The notes beneath the pieces are model-generated. The model made no database searches and was not told where the DNA came from. It worked only from the letters and a program-made list of their open reading frames with translations. 34,264 bases of DNA. Origin: Thermoprotei archaeon. Its GTDB lineage: Archaea; Thermoproteota; Thermoprotei; QMSL01. The position numbers were made by a program, and so were the translations under genes. Location of the stretch: NCBI GenBank assembly GCA_003650925.1, contig QMSP01000021.1, positions 1 to 34,264 of the forward strand. Reading direction: 5' to 3'. Below, piece after piece: positions 1 through 7,741 of this stretch; position 1 is the stretch's first letter, and each line of letters begins with the position of its first letter.

Positions 1-87
1 AAGAATACGTGCTTAGGAGCACTCCGAGGATAAACTTTTTCCTCAATTTCTTGAATATCAAGATGATGCACTTCTGGAGATGATAGC

Positions 88-1179
88 TTGAGCAGAATAC
101 TTGAAGGACTAGGCGTAAGGCTAATATGGTTTGATAGCTTGGGGGCCAAGAGCTCCTCAATAGCCATAGAGACTAGTGAGGGCGTATTAGTGATAGACCC
201 TGGCGTGGCTGCTATGCAGCCTAGCTATCCTCTATCGGTAGAGGAGAAGATACGCCTGAGGGAGCAAGCGCTTAAGCTAATAGAGACGTGGTGTAGGAGG
301 GCCTCAGCTATCATCGTGACTCACTATCACTATGATCATCATGTTCCTCCTCATGATCCTTCACTTGAAAACGCTAGAGCCATGTGGCTCAACTCTAAGC
401 TCCTCATACTCAAAAACCCCAACACGTATATAAACTCAAGTCAGTGGGAAAGAGCTAGAATCCTGCTCTCTGAGCTATTTGAGCTTACTGGTGTGAAGAT
501 GGATGATTACCTCTCTGAGCCTGAAGCCTCTGACTTTGAAGATCCCGTTTCCAACCTTAGCATAGCCATATCAAGAAGCTTTGGAAGCTACGATAAAAGG
601 AGAAGAGAGCTACTGGAGAAAGGCAGAAGATGGTTCATGAATCTCATAGATAAGCTATGGTCTAAAGGGCCTTGGATCAAGGAGGCTGTTCTACCTGATG
701 GTACCAAGATAGTGTGGGGAGATGGCAAGGTCTTCAACATAGGCGATGCCGAGGTCTTGGTTCTAGAGCCTTGGTTCCATGGAGTGGAGTATGATAGAAC
801 AGGATGGGTCACCCCATTGTTAATAAAGCATAGAAACTGGAGGATATTCTACTCAAGCGATTTAATGGGTCCGATAATAGAGGACTATGCTGAGTATATA
901 GCTAAGCTGAGGCCTGATGTCGTGATCCTTGATGGCCCTCCAACATACCTCTTCCCCTTCATGTTCAATAGAATTAACTTGAGAAGAGCTATTGAAAATG
1001 CTTTGACCATAATCTCAGCAGAGCCCAAGCTCATAATATATGATCATCATCTGCTCAGAGAGAAGAAATGGAGAAAGCGAGTTTCTGAAGTATTTGATGA
1101 GGCCAAGAGAAGGGATGTCCTCATACTCACGGCTGCCGAATATCTGGGAAGAAAGCCCTTGATCGATAGTATAGCGTGA
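88..1179 (+). CDS. UPF0282-type metallo-beta-lactamase-fold hydrolase
   Basis: The 363-residue protein has the metal-binding signature THYHYDHH at residues 78-85 (H79, H81, D83, H84), typical of metallo-beta-lactamase-fold hydrolases. It opens with a conserved stretch ending in VIDPGVA near residue 37. Overall length and the C-terminal YDHHLLR stretch match the archaeal UPF0282/COG2248 group, whose substrate is not established. It should be cytosolic, since there is no signal peptide or membrane segment. The start is a TTG preceded by GGAG at about 76-79, a good ribosome site. Bases 1-87 hold no recognisable gene, only an AT-rich TATA-like stretch near 31-40. The family assignment is firm; the biochemical role is unknown. 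Confidence 0.85.
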   Translation: MSRILEGLGVRLIWFDSLGAKSSSIAIETSEGVLVIDPGVAAMQPSYPLSVEEKIRLREQALKLIETWCRRASAIIVTHYHYDHHVPPHDPSLENARAMWLNSKLLILKNPNTYINSSQWERARILLSELFELTGVKMDDYLSEPEASDFEDPVSNLSIAISRSFGSYDKRRRELLEKGRRWFMNLIDKLWSKGPWIKEAVLPDGTKIVWGDGKVFNIGDAEVLVLEPWFHGVEYDRTGWVTPLLIKHRNWRIFYSSDLMGPIIEDYAEYIAKLRPDVVILDGPPTYLFPFMFNRINLRRAIENALTIISAEPKLIIYDHHLLREKKWRKRVSEVFDEAKRRDVLILTAAEYLGRKPLIDSIA

Positions 1180-1383
1180 GTAGTTCATGACGAGCTATTT
1201 CCATAATCTGACTATAATGTGAATCTGAACAGGCAAAATAATGAAGTATGAATAGTAACATAATTGCCCTGTACTATCAATACACTGGCCTACTTCCACA
1301 TCACTACGCATCCAACATTACACCATCTTTGCTGAGCTCCAAAACGCAAGTCCCCTCTGGAACTCGATCGTGCATGCGGTATC

Positions 1384-1391
1384 CTTATATA
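1384..1391 (+). promoter_or_regulatory. TATA box for antiporter gene
   Basis: A TTATATA stretch lies about 45 bases before the upstream GTG and about 90 before the preferred ATG of the antiporter gene. Transcription would start near 1413 by normal archaeal spacing. The rest of the 1180-1432 gap shows nothing recognisable. Confidence 0.45.
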
Positions 1392-1474
1392 CTGCATCTC
1401 AACCTAGCTTCTGCTAAGCTCTGGAGCATGAAGTGGTGAGGCGATATGAACAGTTGGAAGAGGAAGGTGATAGA

Positions 1475-3037
1475 ATGATCGGAGAACTGTTAGGGGTAGC
1501 TCTATTGATTTTCCTCGCGAAAATGCTTGAGGAGGTAATGGTCAGAAAAGGTATTCCTCCGCTTATTGGATGGTCTCTAGCAGGCATTATACTAGGTCCT
1601 GCCATACTGGGCTTAATACATCCAACCACTAGTCTAGTGCTTCTCTCAAGTGTAGGCATATACCTGTTCTTCTTCATCATTGGCCTTGAGGAGATAGATG
1701 TAAAGAGCCTTGCCCTCTCACTCAACACTAGATACCTCGTGTCGATGCTCATGGCAACATCAATAATAATGCTCACCACCTACGCTATTGGACTATGGCT
1801 TGGCTTGTCAAGTATAGAATCCATCTCCCTTGCAGTATTAGCCTCTCTACCGACAGCAAGTGTAGTGGCTAAAACTCTAAGCGATATGGGGTTGCTGAGG
1901 ACAAGTGTAGGCGCATTGACCTTTTCATACGCTCTGCTAGGTGAGACCATAGGATTGATACTGGCTGGCACCTTGCTTGAACTAGGTACTGTTGAGCAGC
2001 TTGACGTAAGGCGTGTAGCCTTGCAGCTAGGCGAGGTAGCGCTTTTCTTCATAATAGCTATTGTACTTGGAATACTCATAGCTCCACGCTTCATAGAAGC
2101 CGTTGGTCTCTACATGGTATCGAGAGGAGCTCAAGTGGGGGCCATATTTGGCCTGCTCCTACTCTTTGTGGCCATAGGAGAGGCCTTTGGCGTTCATGGG
2201 GCAATAGGTGCCCTTATCCTAGGCCTAGTGCTTTCAGATGTGCTTCAGGAGGAGTCCTCTAGAGCATCACTTGAAACTCTAAAGGGCATTGGTGATGGTG
2301 TCTTCATACCGCTTTTCTTTGCTGCCATTGGCCTTAAGTATGATTGGGTCTTCATAACTCATGATGCACTTCTCCTAGTAGTGATCCCTTTGATTCTGAC
2401 TCCTTATCGAGCCATGATTCACTATCTCACTCTTAGAGCACTTAGAGCACACTACTGCAAGGAGGTGGCTTCCTCTATGCTTGCACGAGGAGCCGTTGAC
2501 CTAGCAGTTCTCGCCACTCTGATGGAGGCAGGCCTTGTAAGCTCTGCTGTGTATTCATTGATAATAGCCACATCCATACTATCTCTCTTATGCTATCCGT
2601 TAGCAGCAAATCGTCTACTCAAGATCAGCCACAGAAAGGCTTATGAAGGGCCGCCTTTGATGCCCTTCGTGGCTAAGTATGTTCTCAGCCTTATAAGGGT
2701 ATGTGATGTAATGGAGGAGCCCGCCTTGATACCAGTCAACATGGCTAAGGAAGAAGCTATGAAGGCACTTGAGGACAAGAAGCTTGACTATGGCATAGTA
2801 GTAGACGAGGAAGGAAAGCTCCTTGGGATAGTTCATCGCTCAAGACTTAGCAGCTCAGAGACGGTTAAGGAGATAGTCAGAAAGCCTAAGCTAGTGGCTA
2901 AACCCGAGGAGAAGCTCCATGTAATTCTTCATGAAATGATAATTTTGGGTCAGCGTGTGGTTCCTGTAGTGGATGAGGCAGATAGAGCTATAGGCGTCAT
3001 AACGTTAAAAGGAGTTCTGAAATTCCTGTTCCGATAG
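1475..3037 (+). CDS. Cation:proton antiporter (CPA2/Kef type) with CBS domains
   Basis: A multi-pass membrane protein of about 520 residues. The N-terminal two thirds is a run of hydrophobic helices with family-typical segments: PPLIGWSLAGIILGP near the start and GEAFGVHGAIGALILGLVL in the middle, as in Kef/Nha-type sodium or potassium/proton exchangers. The last 110 residues form a pair of CBS domains (MEEPALIPV... and VVPVVDEADRAIGVI), which usually bind adenine nucleotides and gate transport. I chose ATG 1475 because AGGAAGGTGA precedes it and the first helix starts at once. An in-frame GTG at 1433, also with a GGAG site, would add 14 charged residues. The gene converges on the glycosyltransferase with one base between the stops. 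The transported ion cannot be read from sequence. Confidence 0.85.
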   Translation: MIGELLGVALLIFLAKMLEEVMVRKGIPPLIGWSLAGIILGPAILGLIHPTTSLVLLSSVGIYLFFFIIGLEEIDVKSLALSLNTRYLVSMLMATSIIMLTTYAIGLWLGLSSIESISLAVLASLPTASVVAKTLSDMGLLRTSVGALTFSYALLGETIGLILAGTLLELGTVEQLDVRRVALQLGEVALFFIIAIVLGILIAPRFIEAVGLYMVSRGAQVGAIFGLLLLFVAIGEAFGVHGAIGALILGLVLSDVLQEESSRASLETLKGIGDGVFIPLFFAAIGLKYDWVFITHDALLLVVIPLILTPYRAMIHYLTLRALRAHYCKEVASSMLARGAVDLAVLATLMEAGLVSSAVYSLIIATSILSLLCYPLAANRLLKISHRKAYEGPPLMPFVAKYVLSLIRVCDVMEEPALIPVNMAKEEAMKALEDKKLDYGIVVDEEGKLLGIVHRSRLSSSETVKEIVRKPKLVAKPEEKLHVILHEMIILGQRVVPVVDEADRAIGVITLKGVLKFLFR

Positions 3038-3038
3038 A

Positions 3039-4190
3039 TTAGGCATGTAGTGTTCTCTGTTTTGTCTCAAGCAAGCTCAGATACCCTACTACATCGCTTG
3101 CAAACCTATCAGGATTGAAGTAGAGTGCTTTTCTGTAGACCATCTTCTTCATGCTCAGATAGTCCTTCCTCGACATTCTAAGAACTCTCAGTATGTAGTC
3201 AGCTATCTCACTATCCTGCTGATACATGTAACCATTCCATCCATGTGTCAGTAGCTCAGCAAGCCCTGACTTCATGGGCAGTATGGGTATAGCCCCCTGG
3301 CTCATAGCCTCCACAGGAGCCATTCCGAAGTGCTCACCTATACGCAGATGCACATATGCCCTTGCCTCTCTATATATCTCGACTAGCTCCTTTGGCATCA
3401 AAGGCCTATCGATTACCTCCACATCTCTCGTGCTCTCAGCTAAAGAGAGCAGTTTCTCATGATAGTCTTTATACCTTGGGTCAACAACTCCAACTATGAA
3501 GAGCTTGGCCTCTGGGACCTTTGGCTTCACGTGATCTCTGAATATCTCAATCAATAGGTCGAGTCTCTTCTGAGGTACAAACCTTCCCACGCTTATGAGA
3601 CTAGGGCCAGGGTCGTATTCAAGGTCAGGCTCTAGCTTGAAGAAGCTCCATGGAATAGCAGGGTACACCACGTTGCTCTCAAGTCCAAAGTATCTGTAGA
3701 GAGCTCTGGCCGTGTAGTTGGAGTTAGTCATCTTAATATCGACAAATCGATACATGTCCTCATAGAATCCTGGGAATCTATACATCCTCAGGAATTGCTC
3801 TATGTTCTCCTTAGTGAGCTCCTCCTCGAAGGGGAAATGTATGAATACTGCTGTACCTACATTGGGCTTTATGACTTTGGACAATACCAAGTATATGGGC
3901 TCCTGGATCATGGAAAACACTATGTTGGTTTCGAACTCCCTGAAAGCATCGTCCAAGGTGAAGACAAGGTCAAGTAGCTGTTTGACCCTTAGCTCGCTGA
4001 CCTCGATATCCATTCTCTTAAACAGCCTGAACTTTATGTTCTTCGTCTCAGGGAAGTACTCTGGATTTCTAGCACCAGTGAGGACAAGCACTTCTGAGCC
4101 TCGCCTATCAAGCTCATATAGTAGAATTTGTGTAAGTCTTTCGCTTCCACCAACAACGTGAAGATGAGGATGTATTAGTATCAGTCGCAT
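3039..4190 (-). CDS. GT4-family glycosyltransferase
   Basis: The 383-residue protein has the GT-B/GT4 layout. The N-terminal acceptor domain opens with IHPHLHVVGGSER (glycine-rich loop, residues 6-18). A linker leads to the donor domain, beginning SVGRFVPQKRLDLL (R203, K208). The retaining GT4 E-x7-E motif is present in GEHFGMAPVEA (E286 and E294). It should transfer a sugar from a nucleotide-sugar donor to a glycan or lipid acceptor on the cytoplasmic face. The text around residues 115-185 recalls ALG11-like mannosyltransferases, but donor and acceptor are not determinable. Start ATG has GGTGGTGA just upstream. It diverges from the membrane-protein gene at 4391. Confidence 0.88.
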   Translation of the reverse strand: MRLILIHPHLHVVGGSERLTQILLYELDRRGSEVLVLTGARNPEYFPETKNIKFRLFKRMDIEVSELRVKQLLDLVFTLDDAFREFETNIVFSMIQEPIYLVLSKVIKPNVGTAVFIHFPFEEELTKENIEQFLRMYRFPGFYEDMYRFVDIKMTNSNYTARALYRYFGLESNVVYPAIPWSFFKLEPDLEYDPGPSLISVGRFVPQKRLDLLIEIFRDHVKPKVPEAKLFIVGVVDPRYKDYHEKLLSLAESTRDVEVIDRPLMPKELVEIYREARAYVHLRIGEHFGMAPVEAMSQGAIPILPMKSGLAELLTHGWNGYMYQQDSEIADYILRVLRMSRKDYLSMKKMVYRKALYFNPDRFASDVVGYLSLLETKQRTLHA

Positions 4191-4309
4191 GTCTTCACCA
4201 CCTCTCTACAGATCATAAATTTTAGCACTTAAGACTAAATCTCTTGTGATCAAGAAGTAAGGCAAAATACATGTTTAATAACTCACTATAGTTCACCTAC
4301 ATTAGATGT

Positions 4310-4325
4310 ATGACCCTTAGGTCAT
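4310..4325. promoter_or_regulatory. Perfect inverted repeat upstream of membrane-protein promoter
   Basis: ATGACC, loop CTTA, GGTCAT: a perfect 6-bp inverted repeat about 17 bases upstream of the TATA box at 4343. It sits in the divergent gap between the glycosyltransferase and membrane-protein genes, so it may be an operator. Nothing else in the gap is recognised. Confidence 0.35.
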
Positions 4326-4342
4326 GAGCGAGGGAGAAATCC

Positions 4343-4349
4343 TTATATC
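4343..4349 (+). promoter_or_regulatory. TATA box for membrane-protein gene
   Basis: TTATATC predicts a transcription start near 4372, just before the candidate start codons GTG 4376 and ATG 4391. Confidence 0.5.
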
Positions 4350-4390
4350 TCTCCACCTGAGGAGCTACCTCAGTAGTGAAGGTAGTCCAC

Positions 4391-5536
4391 ATGGGCGGAA
4401 AACAGTATTTGAGAATACTTCTGCCACTAATCATACTCCCAACCCTCCTCTACATCAGCCTTGCATGGCCAGCACTACTATACGGCATGTTTTACTACGC
4501 ACTCTCAAGTGGAAGAGAGTTCCTGAATGAGGTAAAGAACTCCGTCAGTCTCCTCTTCCGAGACAGCCTTGACTATCTAGGCGTAAACATAGTGCTCTCG
4601 CTGGAAGTCCATATATTCACTCTAGCAGTGCTAGCAGTATTTCGTGCTCTTCGCCCAGGAAAAGGTATCAAGGCTGAGATAGAGGACGCAGGATCTCTTC
4701 CGCTCAATCCGTCCTCCTATCTATCCCTCGCTTTGCTCAAGCACTCAATAATGATGGCCTATGACCTAAAGACTATCCTGAGCTTAAGGAAGTACGGCAA
4801 GTCAAGACCACATAGGAGAGTTAGACTCGACGAATCCTATCTGCTGGGCTCTCTCATGATAGGAGTAATAGCATCGACTATACTACTGCTCACATACGAA
4901 GTCAACTACGTGCTCTTCTGGAATGTGTTCCTACTCTACCTCCTGGTCATAATAGTGTTTATGATGGCCTTGGGAAGGGTCAGCATTCTGGATGAGGCAG
5001 CCGGTAAAAGCCTAGGTCTATGGCACCGAGGTAATAGCTTGATAGCCACCTATGGCACAGGTGAGCTTGTTGAGATGAGGATTGGAGAGAGGACTGCTAT
5101 ATTAGCGCTCTCTCTCAGTACAGGCATGTGTGGAGTGCTTACGACTCTAGGCTCAGTGCTCCTAAGAGCACCGCTAACCTTCACTTTAGTACCTATAACC
5201 TTCGACATGTTATCCGTCCTAACAGCCCTCATGGAGTTTCAAGGATTGAGATCTATTCCAAGGATGTTCTGGGACATGAAGATGTTAGGCATGAGCATAT
5301 TGACAATGTCTCTCGTCATATCTTGGGGAGTCTATCTGAGTGGCGTCGTCTACTACATATCAAAAATCCTTGAACTCTCAATATCAACGAACATGATAGT
5401 GACCATGGTCTCGTGTATGTGGATGATAATAGCGATAACCTCAAGCGCTCTCCTAAGGAATCTCTCTCCAACGAAGAGAGTAGCTCTACTAGGAGCTTTG
5501 CTCACTCTTATCCCGCCTTTGTTGTTATTTCTATGA
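4391..5536 (+). CDS. Unrecognised multi-pass membrane protein
   Basis: I do not recognise this family. The protein of about 381 residues has roughly eight hydrophobic segments: one at the N-terminus (ILLPLIILPTLLYISLAW), one near residue 65-90, a pair at about 150-200 and a cluster over the last 150 residues. A basic cytosolic-looking loop (RKYGKSRPHRRVR) follows the second segment. There is no ATPase motif, HExxH or other catalytic signature. The segment LDEAAGKSLGLWHRGNSLIA between helices is the most distinctive soluble part. ATG 4391 is preferred because AAGGTAG lies at 4379-4385; GTG 4376 is an alternative. Its 3' end overlaps the converging GH99-like gene fragment by six bases. A transporter permease or a membrane regulator would both fit. 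Confidence 0.7.
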   Translation: MGGKQYLRILLPLIILPTLLYISLAWPALLYGMFYYALSSGREFLNEVKNSVSLLFRDSLDYLGVNIVLSLEVHIFTLAVLAVFRALRPGKGIKAEIEDAGSLPLNPSSYLSLALLKHSIMMAYDLKTILSLRKYGKSRPHRRVRLDESYLLGSLMIGVIASTILLLTYEVNYVLFWNVFLLYLLVIIVFMMALGRVSILDEAAGKSLGLWHRGNSLIATYGTGELVEMRIGERTAILALSLSTGMCGVLTTLGSVLLRAPLTFTLVPITFDMLSVLTALMEFQGLRSIPRMFWDMKMLGMSILTMSLVISWGVYLSGVVYYISKILELSISTNMIVTMVSCMWMIIAITSSALLRNLSPTKRVALLGALLTLIPPLLLFL

Positions 5537-6334
5537 TTTCTTGAACTCCTCTACCCACCTTGCAGTCATGTTTAGGTACTGAAATCCATATTCGACACTA
5601 GGCTCTATCTCAGTTCCTTCATGCCATTCATTCCAGCTGGTTACTACGATCCACTCTGCTCCACTCTCAATGGCTATCTCCCAAGTCATGTTGTATATCC
5701 TTCCACCTTCTCTCTCAAGGAATAGCCCCGGCTTTCTAATGATCCTGTCATCATATCCTGGCATGACTGTAGCTACAAATATGCAGTTATATTTCTTAGC
5801 TATGTCTGCCATCCTCTTGTATGTTGTTCTTAGCGTGTCTCCACTCTTGTCTGCTAGCAAAAGGGGTAGTGGATTATAGATATGTATTCCATGAAATATC
5901 TTCGCATATGCTTTCTTCGTGGTGTCAGCTATCAGTATGACCTTAATATCCTCTCTCCACAGCCCTTTGAGAACTGCCTCCCAGAACGAGACATCTCGGC
6001 TCTCAACGGCGTATATGAAGACTACAGGGGTGTTATTTAGCTTGAGGAAAGCTCTACTCCCACCATACTCCTTGACTATATAAGCCAGCTCTCTACATAC
6101 CTTACCTACGTTTTCAGCAAGACCAAGGGTTTCATAGTATATTGTGAGCTTTACCTTGAGGTCATGATCCTCAGCTATATTCAACATCTTCCTGAAGACT
6201 TTATCCTCGAAGCTATTGATGCCCCACCATGAACATATAAACACATCTATGCCTGCTTTTTCAGCCCATCTGAAGTGTGTCAATAGAGTCTTCTCATCAT
6301 TACAATCATATGGACCTAGTATGGGGTAGAAACC
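5531..6334 (-). pseudogene. GH99-like glycoside hydrolase, 3' fragment (split by TnpB element)
   Basis: This open frame carries the C-terminal three quarters of a GH99-like (endo-mannosidase/WbsX-type) protein. Reading from the element edge it begins GFYPILGPYDCND, then GIDVFICSWWG, and ends with the family signature SWNEWHEGTEIEP, whose glutamates are the expected acid residues. The reading frame runs straight out of the tnpB stop codon, so there is no start codon of its own at the natural position; the first usable start would be TTG 6283, well inside the domain. The missing N-terminal part lies at 7742-8008 on the same strand. The two parts together would make a protein of about 355 residues. 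The fragment is unlikely to be active unless the element excises. Confidence 0.82.
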
Positions 6335-7387
6335 TTAGATTATAGTTTTCTGTATCAATTCGTATCCTTTTATACCTCTCAGGGCTATCAGGTATGCTGA
6401 TGCTGTATGAATGTCAATCCTCCTCGATAAGGCTATGCCTATTGCATCAATTGAAGTATATACTGGATTTACTTTAATGAGTGTACCACTGACTTTCTTA
6501 ATGAGCATCTCCATCTGCTGTTGATATTCTCTAACACTCCACTTTCTGATTTTACCTCTGATTTTATTTGGCTTGGATAGGTCCTCAATAACGAAATACT
6601 TCACGCCATGTGAAACTGCATACTCTACGAGCTTTGAGAGAGCTTCTTGTCTAATCGCTCTTGACTTATCTTTGTCATAGTTAACTACTTCAGGGAAGCG
6701 GATGTTTCTCACATCTCTAATTCTTCCATAGGAATCGACAATAACCATGTTTATTCTATCAACATTAAAGTCGAAACCAGCATAGAATCTATTCCTTGGC
6801 TTCACTTTAACTCTCTTACTAAAGTACTTTACATATAAACTAACTGGGATGTTGAGGTATAGGTAAAGTTTCTCCCTAAATACTCTTCTCCAGTCTTCTT
6901 TCTTACCTTTGAGCTTTATCGTTACACCAGCACCATAACTGTAACTACCGCTAATTAACTCTCGCATCAAGGGAAGGTACTTTTTACCAAACCTAACACC
7001 TACCTCAATCCATTCGTGTTTACCACTAGCGTGAGGTATTTTGATAAGTACTTTGTCTGTGCTTACCAATCTAATGTTGCGATTACTTTTCTCGCACCTA
7101 GCACCAACAGAATACAGTAGTGGTTTCCTAAGCCTTATTTTTGATTGCTCCTTATACAGCCTAGCAACTTTAATTGCTGAGTAGGCATACCAAGCATTAG
7201 ATAGGATTCTGGTCAACCTTCTCTTTACCTCGCTTTCACTAAGTTTCTCTCTAAAGAGGAGTGAGTGACCAAGCTCAACAGCATCTCTAAATTGCCTCAT
7301 TATAGTAAGTAATCTAGCTAGGGAAACTTCATCATTAAGAATCAGCTTGCCAACTACTGTAGCTTTTTCTTCACCTTCTCTAGCCAT
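6335..7387 (-). CDS. tnpB: TnpB, RNA-guided nuclease of IS605/IS607-type element
   Basis: The 350-residue protein has the RuvC-like nuclease triad: D206 in YAGFDFNVDRIN, E268 in FVIEDLSKP and D325 in DIHTASAYLIALRG. The usual TnpB zinc ribbon of four cysteines between E268 and D325 is absent, so this belongs to a short archaeal subgroup. TnpB proteins cut DNA next to a short target motif under guidance of an RNA from the element's end. ATG 7387 has a strong ribosome site (AGGAGG about 8 bases upstream). The gene overlaps the preceding small gene by 34 bases, suggesting translational coupling. The stop codon is essentially at the element edge, so any guide scaffold must lie inside the 3' coding part. 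Confidence 0.88.
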   Translation of the reverse strand: MAREGEEKATVVGKLILNDEVSLARLLTIMRQFRDAVELGHSLLFREKLSESEVKRRLTRILSNAWYAYSAIKVARLYKEQSKIRLRKPLLYSVGARCEKSNRNIRLVSTDKVLIKIPHASGKHEWIEVGVRFGKKYLPLMRELISGSYSYGAGVTIKLKGKKEDWRRVFREKLYLYLNIPVSLYVKYFSKRVKVKPRNRFYAGFDFNVDRINMVIVDSYGRIRDVRNIRFPEVVNYDKDKSRAIRQEALSKLVEYAVSHGVKYFVIEDLSKPNKIRGKIRKWSVREYQQQMEMLIKKVSGTLIKVNPVYTSIDAIGIALSRRIDIHTASAYLIALRGIKGYELIQKTII

Positions 7388-7506
7388 AATCTAATCGCCT
7401 CCTCTAATGCTTTCTTTATAGCACCATAATATCCAAACTTCCTAACTGCGTAAACCTCAAACTCTCTCCAAAGTTCATCTGGAACTTCTACTGTTTTCCT
7501 AACCAT
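7354..7506 (-). CDS. Small ribbon-helix-helix-like protein overlapping tnpB
   Basis: A 50-residue frame beginning MVRKTVEVPDELWREFEVYA and continuing with a helix (GAIKKALEEAIRLWLEKVKKK). The pattern of a short N-terminal beta strand (RKTVEVP) followed by two amphipathic helices is that of ribbon-helix-helix DNA-binding proteins such as CopG-type repressors and antitoxins. ATG 7506 has AGGTG upstream and a TATA box about 35 bases away. It overlaps the tnpB start by 34 bases, so the two are probably co-transcribed and coupled. A likely role is repression of the element's own promoter or a partner function for TnpB; both are inference. The fold call rests on pattern only. Confidence 0.75.
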   Translation of the reverse strand: MVRKTVEVPDELWREFEVYAVRKFGYYGAIKKALEEAIRLWLEKVKKKLQ

Positions 7507-7539
7507 CTCATACACCTATGAGAACTATGAGAAGTAAGA

Positions 7540-7548
7540 TTTATAAAA
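7540..7548 (-). promoter_or_regulatory. TATA box of the TnpB element 1 operon
   Basis: On the minus strand the sequence reads GTTTTATAAATC. Standard spacing puts the transcript start near 7517, about 11 bases before the small gene's ATG at 7506. Confidence 0.6.
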
Positions 7549-7577
7549 CTTCTCCTACAATCTACTACTGATGCTCT

Positions 7578-7731
7578 GAATTCGATGATTATTGAGGGTG
7601 ATGAATTGTTGATGAACCCCGATTACCTGAGGGTGGCTGTCCGCCGTAGGGTGGTCGGGAGGATTTTAGCCGTAATGAACCTATCCGTAGCAGATACAGA
7701 AAGATATAGCCCGCTATATGAAGCTACGGAT
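7578..7731. other. Noncoding left-end module of TnpB element 1
   Basis: This stretch between the element promoter and the hydrolase junction has no convincing gene. On the plus strand it carries GAATTCGATGA (7578-7588), AGGGTGA (7595-7601), TTGATGA (7609-7615), CTGAGG (7627-7632) and CCTATCCGTA (7680-7689). ATCCGTAGC at 7683-7691 pairs perfectly with GCTACGGAT at 7723-7731. Inside that is a second stem, ATATAGC (7704-7710) with GCTATAT (7713-7719). The same blocks recur in the same order beside the second TnpB gene. It could be a transposition end recognised as DNA hairpins, or encode a small RNA. The GATGA/CTGA blocks resemble box C/D signals, but no proper C/D RNA can be drawn. Confidence 0.55.
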
Positions 7732-7741
7732 CAGGAGAACG

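Larger units (their letters stand above)
6335..7741 (-). mobile_element. TnpB-only IS element inserted in GH99-like gene
   Basis: About 1.4 kb separates two halves of one glycoside hydrolase gene and contains a tnpB gene, a small overlapping gene and a noncoding end of about 235 bases. The right edge must be within a few bases of the tnpB stop at 6335-6337, because hydrolase sequence resumes at once. The left edge is near 7741, where hydrolase similarity ends after the residues IIGSHD. No tnpA transposase is present, so movement would need one supplied elsewhere. No target duplication is evident, as expected for IS200/IS605-type elements. Exact ends are uncertain by several bases. Confidence 0.82.

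Noticed and set aside
7582-7630. Box C/D sRNA in TnpB element 1
   Set aside because: GATGA and CTGA blocks occur, but no clear D' box, poor C box and no closing stem, unlike the sRNA at 24669.
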